Of a DNA stretch of 64,000 bases, positions 1 through 13,000 are shown piece after piece. A model generated the notes under the pieces. It was not told the DNA's origin, searched no databases, and worked only from the letters and a program-made list of their open reading frames with translations. The DNA comes from Hypholoma sublateritium FD-334 SS-4. Lineage: Eukaryota; Basidiomycota; Agaricomycetes; Agaricales; Strophariaceae. Numbering within the stretch: position 1 is the stretch's first letter; every line of letters begins with the position of its first letter. A program made the position numbers and the translations under genes. Where the stretch lies: NCBI GenBank assembly GCA_000827495.1, contig KN817523.1:300557-364556 (forward strand). The letters are read 5' to 3'.

Positions 1-168
1 GCATCAGCGGCCGCGCGCGGCGCGCCCCCGGCAATCGCCGCAATTTACGCAGGCGTAAATTCAAGTGTAAATTCATCGAAATAACTGTACTTATGTTTAT
101 CGGACTCTCCATCGTATATAAAGTCGGTACTGTGTTAGTTACAATCTCTGGAATTCATACGAGTTAAA

Positions 169-247
169 ACCGTCTATCGAGTTCCACCCCGTGTGCCACT
201 TCTTGACGTCGTCACCGCAAGTCACGACGCTCATCTAACTGTCACAC
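169..247. repeat. 79-bp direct repeat, copy 1
   Basis: This block (starting accgtctatcgagttccacc) is repeated without a mismatch at 403-481. The two copies start 234 bp apart. Identity ends sharply on both sides: a/t before the repeat and c/t after it. Perfect identity in non-coding DNA implies a recent duplication or gene conversion. Confidence 0.93.
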
Positions 248-402
248 CCTTTTGACGCTCTACTACTCTTAACCAAACCAACCAACCTCTCTTAACTCTC
301 TACTCTCTAGCTGCTCGCGACGCGGAACACCTTCGGCTTGATCACCCGGACAATCCAGTGCTTGCAGCGAACAATACCCTCTCAATTTATTTCAAACAAG
401 TT

Positions 403-481
403 ACCGTCTATCGAGTTCCACCCCGTGTGCCACTTCTTGACGTCGTCACCGCAAGTCACGACGCTCATCTAACTGTCACAC
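403..481. repeat. 79-bp direct repeat, copy 2
   Basis: Second perfect copy of the block at 169-247. The 155 bp between the copies is not itself repeated. Confidence 0.93.
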
Positions 482-1131
482 TATACTACGGCGTTGCTAT
501 CGAACTGTAGAACATACATATTTTAGCGACAACGATAAATTATTGCTGCGCCCACATCCTACATCAGCTACTTAGAGATGGCGCTGGCCTTTCCACAGTA
601 TAGATGCCTTCAAATAGCACATTTGGTCGGAATCGTGCAACGGCGCCGATATGCCGGCTGCCAATCTAATAGTAATAACTCTCTTACATCCGAGAAGATG
701 GCTCTGCGAGCTTGCGACTCATTCAGGGCAACAGAATTATTTGAAGAGTAGGAGTTAATCCATGTTCTTTCTTTATACAGAAAACAATAATATGATATCT
801 AGGTCAATTGAAATTATGCATTACAGTTTGAGTACCGATTGAGTACCGAGTAAGTACTCACCATCCCTTGACCATCCCCGTCCAAAGGATCATAAAATTG
901 CATAAATTGGCGTTCTATAAAGAAACTTAAATATAATTACATACCCATCATAATTTTTGCGACTCAAAATTGTTTCCATATAACTTGTGCTTGACTCAAG
1001 CTTGACTTTGGCTTGACAAATTACAAGTTGTTGGTTTTTCCTTCCAACGCACGTCACAGCTACATTACGTAATTGACATAGCGGACTCAATTGGGGCACA
1101 GCCTCCTTACACCAGGACTCCCATCGCCTTA

Positions 1132-2347
1132 ATGCCAGTGTCGACGCCACCGCTCAGCGAGAAGGCGAAGGGGAAGCAACGCGCAGTCGATCTTCCACCC
1201 CCCGCAGACTATCACGCTCCCCACCCGCCTCTTCCCGAAGTGATATCTCGCGACCTTGTTGTGCGATTCACCGAGGGCGCGCCCGACCTTACTATCCGCC
1301 TCTACAAGACGGACTCGGTACGCGAGGTCAAGAAACATGTGCGTACAGCCGGCAGACTTTCTCTGATCTCTGCCCACTCATGATGCGTCTTGTATTTGTG
1401 GTATAGATTCGCGCAGCGCGTCCTTCACTCCAGACTCGCCGCCTTCGGCTCATCCATGCCGGACGCCTGCTCACGGACGGCACGTTCCTCTTCGCCTGGC
1501 TCGCTGCGCTTGAAGAACGCCAGCAGCGCGCAACGTCTGCCGAAGCTGGCCCCCCACGGAGTGACGGGGTAGATGGGGTACCGCTGCCAACGCCAGCGCC
1601 CGCGGACGCGGCGGGGACGACCTGGGTTCATTGCTCGGTGGGCCCCGTAATGGACCCCGGCGAGCTTGAGGAGGACACAGCGGAGCAGGTGTGTGTACTC
1701 TACCCATGCCTCCGTAAGAGCGCTCACTCATACCGCGGCGGCGGCTCAGACCGGGCAGCTGCAGCCTGCGCGAGGGTTCGACCGCCTCGCGGCTCTCGGC
1801 TTCTCTGCGGAAGACATCGAGAACTTCCGGCAGCAGTTCCACAGCCAGTCGTATTCGAACTACCTCGACGTCGATGTCGCGGAGGAAGAGTGTGCGTGCC
1901 GATGTCCCCGTGCCTGTGGTAGTGGTGCCGCTGATTAGACTGACTGATTGATGTGCCTCCCACAGACGACGAGCACGCGCGAGCGCTTGAGGAGCAATGG
2001 ATCGACAACCTCGACGGTGCAGCGCCAACGGGGCTCGCGCAGGCGGGCCCGACGGCAACGGCGACGCTGCAGGGCGTACTCCTCGGCTTCTTCTTCCCCC
2101 TCCTCCCGTTCTTCTTCATGCGCGTGCACCGCCCCGCCATATTCTGGGCAGACGACAGCGGCCAGCCGCCGACGTCTCTCTCCGTTTTCCCGTGAGTCAC
2201 CCCCTCCTTTTATTTCCTGCATCTACCCGGCGGCGATCGGCGCTGATGGCGCTGCCCTGCAGGCGCCCCGTGTCGGGCGGGATCGTCGTCGGTCTGCTCG
2301 TGAATATTCTATTTGGGATCTGGCGCTTCCTCCTCGATTCTGCATGA
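1132..2347 (+). CDS. DSC3: DSC E3 ubiquitin ligase complex subunit 3 (Dsc3-like)
   Basis: Exons 1132-1338, 1407-1688, 1750-1891, 1966-2191 and 2263-2347 give 313 aa with all phases consistent. Seen: an N-terminal ubiquitin-like domain (about residues 30-110, DLVVRFTEGAPDLTIRLYK then RLRLIHAGRLLTDG), a linker, a conserved block (GFDRLAALGFSAEDIENFR, YDEHARALEEQWIDNLD), and two hydrophobic helices near the C-terminus (LLGFFFPLLPFFFM and GGIVVGLLVNILFGIW). Known of the family: Dsc3 is a membrane subunit of the Golgi/endosome DSC ubiquitin ligase, which in fission yeast cleaves SREBP precursors and elsewhere degrades orphan membrane proteins. The ATG at 1132 opens the frame right before the ubiquitin-like domain. 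The intron after residue 69 cuts that domain. The head-to-tail relation with the DUF6534 array has no evident functional meaning. Confidence 0.86.
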
Positions 2348-2759
2348 ACAGTGCGCGCCCTCGTGGGGCAGCGCAAGTGAGCGCACTAGCCAGATCTATC
2401 AATTAGGCGGCACACGACTCGCCGCCCGGGCCCTAACCGGTGGGTAATGATACTCCCGCCTGTGTATAATTAAATTAAATAACTTCAACGCAGCACCCGC
2501 AAGCGGTGCGCCCGCACATCTCCAGAATTTGGTGGTGTACATACCACACGTTGACGTATACCCAAGCTACCCTCGCCGTTGGGGTGCATATACACACATC
2601 CTGAGTCTACGTGAAGGGGAGGGTTTACAATGCTTTAATCTATACACAACTTTACATGACGCGGATACTTAATATAGGTTGTAGATACACGGACAGCGCC
2701 GAATATATAGCGGAGAGCCATGGGCGGGCACGCAGATGCTGACCCGGGTTCGGGGCGCA
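2348..2759. other. Convergent intergenic region
   Basis: Non-coding gap between the 3' ends of DSC3 (+) and the first DUF6534 gene (-). It is presumably the two 3' UTRs. No RNA gene or repeat seen. Confidence 0.5.
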
Positions 2760-4206
2760 TCAATCACCGTACATGACGGGTGTGGAGACGCAATACGAGC
2801 TGAAGTCCGACATTTCGCTGTCTCTGTGAAATACAAAGCCCAGGGACGTCCCAGTCGAGCGAATTGATGCAATCGGCTGCACTGATTCATTCCACACAGG
2901 GGTTCCGACTTCAGGTGAATTTGATACTGGCTTGACGCGACTGTTCAGTACAGCCATCATCGCATTAGAGTAGGTCTTCGCTACAATCGAAGCAGCGGCA
3001 ATGTAGTAGGGTGGATGTCCAGGTAGCGACACTAGGATCAGAAGAGCGCCTACCGATAATGCTAGAATTCGCTGGTGATTAGTAACATGCACAACGTACG
3101 TAGGTATAGTATATTATATGCTCACCAGTTACACATCCTGTCTCAATGGACAGTCTGATCAATCTTGCTATCATGTTGTGTGTTTTTCCAAAGCCTGTGT
3201 CCTGCTTCCTCAACTAGATTTTACGACTAGCTCGAATTACCGGCAAACAAAACAAGAATCTATTCACTCACATAATAAGACATTATCGCTGCAATCGCTA
3301 TATCACAAGCAAGACTACAACCCCCCCATATCTAAGAAAAGCGTCAACCATTTTTTGCAACACGTCTATAGAGGCAACTCCTTACACTGATAGCAGCCAA
3401 GCTTGTATTTTGAGATAGCAGCGTGGTCGATACGATATCACGTTTAAGCTGTATTGTCAGAGAGATTGCCGCTGCAAGCTGTCCCAGCGAGAGCTTTCAA
3501 AACAATGGCTGCTGAGACGACTATTTTCAATAATAGGGCAAATTTTCATACCATGCTGATCAAAACTACTGCACATTTCGATCGCGTCAGCACACCGACT
3601 CGATAGCAGTAGAATCCCTGAGTTATGGACGCAACTAATAATTGATACAGCACAGGGCCGACTTGGTCAGCCAGCGCTTCAAGTCTAAGTAAATCAGTGT
3701 ACGTACTCAAGCCAATCAAAAGTGGGATGGATAACCATTTTGTCCCAAGGTCATTGAGGACATCGAGGCCCGTATAGACCATGGCGAAAGCTTGGATCAT
3801 GTCGTGCGTGAGCATTACTGTCTGAATAGTCTCGAGAAGAAGTTGCGCAAAGACAATGAACTTCAGAACACGGCGGTCCTTTGAGAAGGCAACATAGTAG
3901 AGGTCTTAACGGGAAAGTTAGGCCGATGACGTTAGTTGGATTTTACATTACGCACAGGTTTGTACCCATAAGATTCCCAAAAGGGCCCAATTTGCCATCG
4001 TTCCAAGGAGCTTGAAATAAGAGGAAGGTGTTAGATGACGAGAATTGACAAGGCATCGAGTGATACGATTTACAGAAGATGTTGCTCTGAAATACAACTT
4101 TTAGTACGTGGCATATCATATTATTACGGAGAGTATATCTGACTCACTCCACGTAGACAGACTCAGAAAATTCAAGAGCCTTGGAGAAGATGGGTAATTC
4201 CGACAT
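2760..4206 (-). CDS. DUF6534 family membrane protein, array copy 1
   Basis: The start ATG is at 4206 and the stop at 2760. Nine exons can be followed: a 5' exon (MSELPIFSKALEF), a 13-nt microexon, then TM-rich exons (LLGTMANWALLGILWVQ; LYYVAFSKDRRVLKF; ITQGFYCYRVGVLTRSK; IWGGCSLACDIAIAAIM; TGFGKTHNMIARLIRLSIE), and a last exon holding the family signature AKTYSNAMMAVLNSRV. This layout, with seven likely helices and a C-terminal K-x-YSN-x(4)-LN-x-R motif, is that of DUF6534 proteins, which are expanded in Agaricomycetes and have no established function. The frame is open in every exon, so the copy looks functional. Its tail (SDFSSYCVSTPVMYGD) differs from the other copies. Confidence 0.78.
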
Positions 4207-5740
4207 TGATCAGTGGAGGTACAATATGCCTTCAGTTAAGGATAAAAGGGTCCCAGTGACGACCCAAGTTGAGCCATGGGGGACGAAAATGCTCTGGTTT
4301 TGAACAAACGGTAAATCAGGCGGCGTCGCGTTCCAGAAAAAATTCTACATATAGATGCGTGTGGGTTGTCAAGTGAATACACGGCGGTTTGTTTGAAAGT
4401 GCATGTAAGTCACAAACTCGACCCCGAGGCGGGCGCTGACAGCCGCTATAAAGTTAACCACTGGGATTTATTTTTGGCTAAGGATTCAGAAGGCGTGAAA
4501 TCAAGATCGCCAACGTTCTTTTGCCAGATCAGGACTACGACATCATGCATCATCCGTCATTTCTTCTACTTACAACGGGAAATACTTCGATCGCTGCCAA
4601 CGTGATTTTCAACTGATAGCCTACGTAGAATTTGTGTCCTCAATTATAAATAGTCGTTCGCTTCATATGTAAGCCACCGCGCTGGTTTCTAAGTACACTT
4701 AGGAAAAATGATAACAGGAAACGAGGGAGTACGAGTATGAGAAGATGGCGAAACGTAAGACAAAGACGAGAGGGGAAAACAAATATATTACTACCTTCCG
4801 GAATCCGTGCAGAGTTTTATAGGTTTTATATCTACTCTGAGCACTCTAATCCCCTAGCTAAGATTATATGATGATGAAGAACAGAGTGGATGAAATCAAA
4901 GTGCAAAACTAGAATTTCCGGAGTGTCCGAAACGGAGAGATGCTGCGGAAAATATCGAATGAAGGCTAAACGCGGGCGCTTAATTTTGCACATACAACAA
5001 ATCATCGCTCGTTAATAAATAACGAAGTGCGTTGCTGAAGTGATTTTGTATACTACCTCAGGCCTCAGGAGTTAGGAATGTGGGAATATGGACGTACATA
5101 TCGGGCAAATGGAGAGCAATATGCTGGAAATGTGCAACGGCGTTGGGCGCGATATGTCGCGAACGTAGGAAAGTGGCGAGGAGCGCGGGAAAGGCCACAT
5201 GCGGTTGACATCGTCGAATTTCGCGGATGCTCAGTGCACAGCGCTCAGCGCTCATCAATTATAGAAGAATATCCGTGCAGCGACTGTGAACATCAGTGAT
5301 ATGTGACCAAATTCACGTAGAACCGCACGGATTCGACACGGACGTTCCATGGACCATAAGGACATTTCTCCTGGTCCTCGGGCCTCAGGCCTCAGCGATT
5401 GATGATACGCCCACCAGCGGTCTAATTAGTGACTCCGATAATCTATGTACTCACTCGCGCGATGCGATGCGTTATATTCATGTAGTAGAACTACGGCACG
5501 AAGCTGTCGCAGGAGGAAATTAAATTACTCGAGTGTTTGACGAGCGAAAGATCAGTATCCAAACGTATCCAAACGGCCTTCTGTGCTCCCGAAAATAGTA
5601 CCATGGTACGGATTCTCCACATATAGACGAGTATGGGTTACCAACTGAAAAGCAGAGGTGAGGCACAAGCTCGTCCACCCGGCGAGCATATCTACGTCGA
5701 CAACAAAATTAGAGCCAAGGTATGTCTTTAGCTAGGGCAG
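4207..5740. other. AT-rich spacer of array unit 1
   Basis: No gene supported. Short open frames at 4366-4605 and 5078-5523 have no recognisable similarity. A short direct repeat of the word cctcaggcctca occurs at about 5056 and 5385. Confidence 0.4.
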
Positions 5741-6150
5741 TCTCAGTCTAAGTATCATGTTGCTTAACCACCCGCACAGGCTATAGTCGGAACACTGAAC
5801 TGAGAGCGAAGAAGTCTCATAAACAATTGATAGGTAAGCTTCTTCTGATTGATACAAGGCCAAGAATACATATCATTAAGATGTCCAGCACGATCATATT
5901 CTGGTCATCTACAGGTTTAAAAGCTCATACGGTGATGAAAGACAAAACAAGCGATGTTTGACCCACCAGACTGATACGATCTGATATGTTGTCATACCAG
6001 CTGCGATGATACTGGAGCTCCAAAATCAAAACGAAAACTATGGAACTAAATGGAAGGGAAGGGAGGGATAAGGATGCGATTTCATGGTTGAAATATATTC
6101 GCATATCTTTGAGCGTCTTGGAGAATGCTGTAAAAGCAGCCATAATCGAA
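5741..6150 (-). pseudogene. Decayed membrane-protein remnant, unit 1
   Basis: This segment resembles those upstream of the other three array genes (near 10.5, 13.5 and 18.0 kb). Read on the minus strand it keeps a hydrophobic stretch (ASLSLPSLPFSSIVFVLI) and a 3' part like the 13.5 kb copy, but no continuous frame. The best-kept copy suggests the end of a DUF6533-type seven-helix protein. That assignment is inference from pattern only. It is very probably not a working gene. Confidence 0.35.
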
Positions 6151-6189
6151 CGCGCCGTCGTCCCCAGATAAGACAAAGGTTCTTTCAGG

Positions 6190-8420
6190 TAACTACCCGA
6201 CGCGCCGTTGGTCCAAGGCTCCAAGCCCACAATAAGTGTGCAGCACTCCCGGCGGGGTGATTGCACAAGCCGATGAGGCTCGCGCACCAGCGGTGCATGG
6301 AACGGAAGCAGCGCCCCACGCATCCTCACCCGCTATGCGCGGCGCCGGCTTGGGCCCTGCCGTTCGCGCGTGCCATGGCCAAAGCACCAGAACACGCAGG
6401 CGAGACACCCCCGCCTGCCCCTGGACAGCGACAGCGCCATGTGAAAGCATCGTCGGGCGCGGGAAAGGGCACGCTGCAATATGTGTCGGCTCTGAAGACA
6501 ACCATCGCACGCGCGCCACTAACACGCCGTGCACCATCGCGAGATTCGTACTGCGATAGGCACACCGTTCGTCGCGCACAGCCGCCCGCCGAACATGATT
6601 TCAACCTCCGCAAGGCGCTGACAATATCCGCGCAGTCTGCATCTGCGCCCTCCGGGCCATCCTGCCCCGCGGCCATCGTGTGATAACAGCATCGCTACGA
6701 GCGCACCGCTCGCCTACGGAGCTGCGAGCGCAGCACGTTCGCGCATGGGAAGGCGACGAACTTATTGAGTACAAGGCACGCTGGCATCGCCATTGGGTCG
6801 TTTTCTGAGTAATGACGGGTCATTTGTATGCACGAGGAGGGAAAAGGGGAGTGGCAATGAACGCTACGTTGAAGGCGGTGAAGAGGGCTTCGGCGGCGGG
6901 CGGAGCGAGGGTGAGGATTTCCCATAAGGTAGTGTGATCTGCTATGAGAGCGGATGAGATGAACGCGAGTTTTCAGGAGTCTGGCGGTGGCTGTCTGTAC
7001 GAGGGCCGGGCGACAGAGCGGCTAACGCAGGAAGACAGCAGATTCATGTGGAAACGGCGGATGGTGACAAATACAAGCGCATCCCAGAGTGGTAGGACAT
7101 CGGTAGAACTTGCATGCTATCTGCGGCACCTACTTATTTTAGCCGGGGCAGAAGGTGCAGGGGACGGTGAAGACATACCACTGCGCCGTGTTTGTTGTCG
7201 AAGGGGTCTCCCGTATAGACCAGGAATAGCGCCGTCAGGACAATCCCCGCACGCGCCGCGAGCTGCAAGCCCTACCGCGTATGAGACAGCAGGTCAGTGA
7301 GCGCTGACTAGGACTCCCCGTAGTACGTACATCCCCATGCATGCGCCTCCGCCGTGTCCCACGTGCCGCTGCACCGCGAGCCCCATCGTAGGAAGGAAAA
7401 GGTACCATACCCTATGCCCGCGCTCGCGCGTCATAACCCACGTCGTACGAGTCGAGTCGAGGAAGCGGCACATCTCCACCTCATCACCGCCGCGAAATGT
7501 GCGGAGGTCGGGAGTGGGAGATCCGTATGGCGTACGCACGTTAGTCGCTCTGCCAAAGGCTACATTCCAGATAGCGAACTCCGCCAGCGGTGCTTGAGCT
7601 TGAGGATTCAGAGGGGCAGCGGGAGAGGCACGGTGCTAGAACGCGAAGAATTCGACGCATATAACGCAGCGCGTGCGAGGTCCTACACGCAGGTGTCACA
7701 CGCCGTGGGGTACCAAACACTAAGTACAAGGATTTCAGAGCATAGTCGAAGAGCAGGAGGGCCAGAGGCGGTCCAGGGAGAATCTGAAGCGTGGGTACTG
7801 GCTGCTTGCATGATCGACACGCAGAATGATGAGAATTGGGATCCTGGGACTTGGACTGAGGGGGGAGAAGTGTAAGTACGTTCGAGTCCTCAGTCGTCGA
7901 AACTTAGACCGGTGACCGTTCTCGAAACTGTAAACATGAGCAAAAGCCAGAGGAACGACGTGTTTGCAAACATGCTGAGCTCTGGGCTGTTTGCGTTTCC
8001 AGGATCATGTGATAGACCTTCCTCCAGGTGCCAAGCGCCCCCGCACTGCGCAGTATCCGAGTCCTTGCACTTATCCTCCAGGCTTGTGGCATAGAAGCCG
8101 ATGAGCGTGGCGCGAGAGGGATTCTGACCCTCTCTGAACCGCTCTCCCGAGGAGCTACGCATGCATCAAACGCGTCCCGCCAGGCCCGCCCCGTCGCACG
8201 GCCCACGTATGCACCTACGCGGCGCTACTGAACGCTTAGCCGCCTGGAACATCACGGAGGGACAAGTATTGACCGCTGCACACCTCAGCAAGGTCCTCGA
8301 ATCTCGCAGAGCGACCGCAACATCTCCACGAGCTTTTTCCGATGCCACCTAGCTACTCGTACGCGTGCCTCGACGCCGACGTTGCGGGTTCGGACGAGTG
8401 TGTGCGCTAAATCACGGACG
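6190..8420 (-). pseudogene. GC-rich F-box/LRR-like remnant, unit 1
   Basis: GC content jumps relative to the flanks and many short open frames appear on both strands. On the minus strand around 6380-6420 one reads VSRLRVLVLWPWHARTA. This resembles the LRR-type phrase PRLRVLVLYHSRRAS in the 14.5 kb copy and LCPRLHALVLHAV in the 19.1 kb copy. No continuous gene can be built. I read it as a decayed F-box/LRR gene that travelled with the array unit. Confidence 0.3.
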
Positions 8421-8664
8421 TCTCTGAATCCCACGACGGGATGCGGTGTTTGGCTTTCACTTGCTAAAGTTCATTTCTATAACGCCTACGATTACGTTTA
8501 AATTTTGTGGTCAAGTTAGCCTGATACGATGGGGATATTTCTTGGAGGAAAGCAGAAGGTATAGATCAGTGTTTATTCGAACGGCGGACTTGCTAGCAGA
8601 GTAACGACAGACATAGCACATCAGATGTATTCTACTACATATAACTATATATTTGAAAGTGGGC
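8421..8664. other. 3' spacer of array copy 2
   Basis: AT-rich DNA between the GC-rich remnant and the stop codon of the second DUF6534 gene. No feature seen beyond the presumed 3' UTR. Confidence 0.4.
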
Positions 8665-10145
8665 TCATCTTTCAATTGAAGGCTGAGTTCCCGGAATACG
8701 AGATAAGTTGGAAGCCATTCCACTGTCTCTTTGAAATACCATGCCCAGAGATCTCCCATTGGCACTCGGGGAGATCGGATGCTCCGATTCATTCCACAAG
8801 GGGGTTCCTAATGCAGGTGCATTTGATACCAGCTTGACGCGACTATTGAGGACAGACATCATCGAGTTGGAATGTATCCTTGCTGTAATAAGAGCCATGG
8901 AGCCAAAGTAGGCCGGATGTCCGGGTAGGTATACCAGGACGAGAACAATTCCCGCTGATAACGCTAGAATTCCGAGGCCTTCAGCAATGGTATAGTCAAT
9001 TGATGTGCCCATTAAAAGATCCTGACCAGTTATGCATCCCGTTTCGACAGAAACTCTGATCAGTCTTACTATGATGCTGTGTGTATTTGAAAAGCCTGTA
9101 TCCATTTTCCTTAGCTAGATTTTACAATTACTTAGTATACAAGAATCGACAATGGAGTTTCGGTCCAGGCCACAATATAATAGACAAGTGTATACTCACA
9201 TGGTACGTCATTATTGCTGCAGTTGCCATGTCGCAGGAAAGGCTGCATGCTCCCCATATCTGATAAAAGCATTGAGTATTTTTTGGAGCATAGCTACAGT
9301 GAAAGTAAATTACTTACACCAATGGCTGTCAAGCTTACATTTGTAGATAACACTTGTTCACCCAACAACATTGCACGCCTGGCCTGTACTGTTACAAAGA
9401 TTGCCCCCACAAGCTGACCCAATGACAGCTTTCAAAGCATTACGCTGAGAGGCATATTTTTAAATTATTTTGCAATTTTCCCTTACTAGGTTGATAAAGG
9501 CCACCGCACATTTCGATTGTGTCAGCACTCCAACTCGATAGCAATAGAACCCTTGAGCAATGTATGCAACTGCAAAATGGTGCGTAGCACACCAACTTGG
9601 TCAGCTGGTGGTTGAAGTCAACAACAACATGCCTATACCGACGTACTCAGGCCAGTCATCACTGGGATGCTTAAACATGATGCTTTTACAATGTCACTTG
9701 GCACTACATCGTGGTTGGTGAACGCGACGGTTTCGAGGACGTGATATATGTCGTAGGTGAGTGCGGTCTGGACAGTCTGGAGCAGAAGTTGCACAAAGAC
9801 AACCCACTTGAGAGGATGGCGGTCCTTTGGGAATGCAATGTAGTACAGACCTCAGCGGACGAGTTAGGCTAATGTTCCTTGATTTAAGTTGGTGAAATTA
9901 CACACAGACTTGCACCCACAGAACTCCAAATAATATCCAATATACCGTGATACCCAGGAGCTTGAAGAATTGAATGTGTTAGATGGGCCACAGCCACGAG
10001 ATACCGATTATTTACAAAAACTATTGCACTGTAATTCCTATTTTAATATGCGGTAAATCGTTGACGAAGAGCATCTTACTCACAATGTGTATATATTTTC
10101 CTGTATTCCAGCAGGAGCCTGAGAGGAAGTAGGTGATATTGACAT
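8665..10145 (-). CDS. DUF6534 family membrane protein, array copy 2
   Basis: ATG at 10145 (MSISPTSSQAPAG), stop at 8665. The nine-exon plan of its neighbours is kept, including a 13-nt second exon. Recognisable blocks in order: LLGITVYWILFGVLWVQ, LYYIAFPKDRHPLKW, IAQGFYCYRVGVLTQSK, LSLGQLVGAIFVTVQ, IWGACSLSCDMATAAIM, TGFSNTHSIIVRLIRVSVE, and the last exon with ARIHSNSMMSVLNSRVKL. The family signature is slightly changed (IHSN for the usual TYSN). All exons are open, so it is probably functional. It is the most diverged copy in the second half of exon 4. Function unknown; an integral membrane location is expected from the hydrophobic segments. Confidence 0.75.
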
Positions 10146-11551
10146 TGCTTGAAGACACAGTCCTTCAATAGTAAACGACAGGAGGTGGGCGTTTATTCTC
10201 CTCACTTTGGTAAGTATGAAATTATAAGAACTTTCCCTGGCGACGGAAAAGTGACGACGGAAAAGATAGCTGATCAGATCCTGCTCTCGATGATCACTAC
10301 TATTGGAAACGCTGTTGTTTAAAATTTAGCTTGAGTCCTTAGTAGTCTTCGTTCGTTGAACGCGTAGCATCATTTATATATACAACAAAATTAGGACAGC
10401 GCTTATAAACGTCTGGCCATAGTATGAATTGAATCTGAAATTTTTAGCAGTGGTGACTGGTAGACTGTGGCGGAAGGCGAATAATTTCTATTATATAAAT
10501 ATGCCAATACCTACCATCATCTCCGAATCATTTAGATCGAGTTGAGAACAAAGAAATATATTTAAAAGCTGATGGATTTTCTTCTGATTGACCGCAGCAA
10601 TAAGCATCATTTGATGCGCATAGTGCAATAAAATTCTCGTCGCTTGAGTCTGAAGTTTAAATAAAAAATAGGGTGATACATGCATGACCAGGCAATGGTT
10701 TCAGGCTCAAATGTAGTCATTGGTGATACTAAAGGCCACCAGCGCGCTAAGGCGCGAATGCGCAGCACAGGAGAGAGAAACGCCGCGGAGCGCGCGAGGG
10801 TGATTCTCGTGCTGTCGAGTGCGACTTCAGCCGCATGCCTGGCCCGGGAACGATTCGGAATGGGCGTGTGGCTCGGAGGGTTGTCCAAAAGGACCTGCGC
10901 GCGAACAGAATATGTACAAGCATTGGTGTCGATTTTCCGCGGGTTATGGATGCCTTGTTCAGATGCGCAGAGCTCGCCTCAGCTCGGTGCGACAGCGAAG
11001 GCGGCGTAGAAGACGATGAAGAGCGACAGCGAGGCTTTCCCAGCGTGGGATGTGCTTTGGTGGTGAAAGTAGTACATATGACCAACTGGGCACACCGCGC
11101 GTCGTGCAGAATGTGCAAAATCTATATAACCGCTCAGCCATCAGTGATGTTCGATGCTCTGTGATGCTGACACCTGAAGGCCTGAAGGCCTGACAGCGTG
11201 TGGCGCACGAACTTTTCTAAATATGGACACAGTGAATCTGAATCTATTAATAGCATATTTCTTCTTTCAAGCAGGTGCATCGCCGATGGTTCAGACTCGG
11301 AGAAGTTTGTACTCTAAATCTGGAGTCGAGGCCTGATTCGGACGACTCGCACGACGTGACACTGCGTTTTCCTTGCACTTGCCGGATTTTGTTTGTATAA
11401 TATATCGCATGATCACAATGAAATGAACTTAATGTGACGGGTCATGGCACCCTGTATTTCCGGACTCCAAAAGTATCGAAAGATGGGTGGGACAGTGATT
11501 TATATCTCTTCATCATGTAGCCACATAATCCAACTGAGGTCACGCGGCTAT
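10146..11551. pseudogene. Unit 2 spacer with two gene remnants
   Basis: 10480-10700 matches the membrane-protein remnant of the other units: its minus-strand 3' part reads LDLNDSEMM, against LNHSKII in the 18.0 kb copy. 10680-11160 is a short GC-rich block in the position of the F-box/LRR remnant and is much shorter than in units 1, 3 and 4. Neither has an open gene. The word cctgaaggcctgaaggcctg occurs at about 11174. Confidence 0.35.
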
Positions 11552-13000
11552 TCACGGCGCAGTACTCGTCGTACCAGAGGAGCTGAACTCCGCTTCGATA
11601 TCTCTGCAAAACACAATGCCCTGGGTCCCTCCAACAATTGATCCAATGGGCTTCACTAGTTCGTTCCATAGAGGGGATCCAGGGGCATTTGATACTGGAT
11701 TGATGCGACTGTTTAGAATAGCCATCATTGAATTTGAATATGTCTTTGATACAAGAGCACCTGCGGCGGTGTAATAGGGTGGAGGGCCGGGAAGGTACAC
11801 CAGGACCAGAGGAATGCCTGTTGATAGTGCTAGAGTCTCTGGCATTTAGCAACATGCGCGAATAGGAAAATTATATACTTATACTAACCGGTTACGCATC
11901 CCGTCTCAATGGACAATATAATCAATCTTATTAAGATGTTGTGTGTATTTTGAAAGCCCGTGTCTCTTGTCTTCAACTTGTTATCACAATTAGCCCAAGT
12001 TCACAAGATGCTGACACTGGGACCAGATACCAGACAAAATGTGCAATGGTTTACTCACATGATAGGTCATTATCACTGCAATTACTATATTGCAAGCAAG
12101 GCTGCATCCTCCCCATATCTAAAAGAAACGATGAACACATTTTTAAACCAATATGTAGGTAGTAATCGACTCGGATTTACTTACCCCAATAGCGGTCAAG
12201 GTGGTATTTTGCGATAGTAGAGTGGTCAACATCTTTACAGGTTGTTCCTGTACAGTTATAGCGATTGCCGCTGCTAATTGGGCCAGCGAGAGCTTTTGAA
12301 GAATTTCTGCTGAGAGAGATATTCTTAAATCATATGGTCATTTCCCCTCACCATGCTGATCAGCACCACTGCGTATTTTGATTTTGTCAGCACGCCGATT
12401 CGATAGCAATAGAATCCTTGATTAATGAACGCGACTATCAATTGGTACAGCAAAGTACCAACTTCGTCAGCGGGTGCTCAAAGTCGATACAATTGTGCAT
12501 GCACGTACTCAGGCCAATTACTAGTGTGATAGATAACCACAGCGTTCCGACTTCATTGAGTCCAGCGGGGTCTGTGTACCCCAAGGTGAAATGTTGGATT
12601 ATGTCGTGTGTGAACATCCCTGTCTGAGCAGTCTCAAGAAGGAGCTGCGCACAGACAATGAACTTCAGAGCGCGGTGATCTTTTGGGAAGGCAATGTAGT
12701 ATAAATCTGATAAGACGTGTAAGGGCGATGTTATTCAGATTTGGCCAGAAATTGCGTACAGAATTGCATGGATAGGATTCCAAATAATATCCAATTTACC
12801 ATCACTCCAAGGAGCTTGTTGTGCATGAAGTTATTAGACAGGTTGGAATCGCAGGATATAAAATATTGATACAAAGGATGTCGCTCTGAAATACGCAGTT
12901 CAGCACGCGTTAAATTGTATACAGAAAAGTCTATGCTAACTCACGCCATATACACGAGCTTGGGTAACTTTATAGGAGCAGAGGGAGGTAACATTGACAT
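11552..13000 (-). CDS. DUF6534 family membrane protein, array copy 3
   Basis: ATG at 13000 (MSMLPPSAPIKLPKL), stop at 11552. Nine exons with a conserved 13-nt second exon. Blocks seen in order: LLGVMVNWILFGILSMQF, LYYIAFPKDHRALKF, DPAGLNEVGTLWLSITLVIG, INQGFYCYRIGVLTKSK, IWGGCSLACNIVIAVIM, TGFQNTHNILIRLIILSIE, and SKTYSNSMMAILNSRINP near the C-terminus. All frames are open. It is closest to copy 4: they share the DPAGLNEVG block and the tail GGTQGIVFCRD. A tandem duplicate; molecular function unknown. Confidence 0.78.

Larger units (their letters stand above)
1..1131. other. Gene-free left end with direct repeat
   Basis: I see no supported gene here. The stretch opens with a very GC-rich block (1-40) and then turns AT-rich. 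It carries a perfect 79-bp direct repeat, listed separately. The composition and the duplicated block would suit a decayed LTR retrotransposon end, but I cannot see a primer-binding site or reverse-transcriptase remnant, so that is only a guess. The last 200 bases are presumably the DSC3 promoter. Confidence 0.5.
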
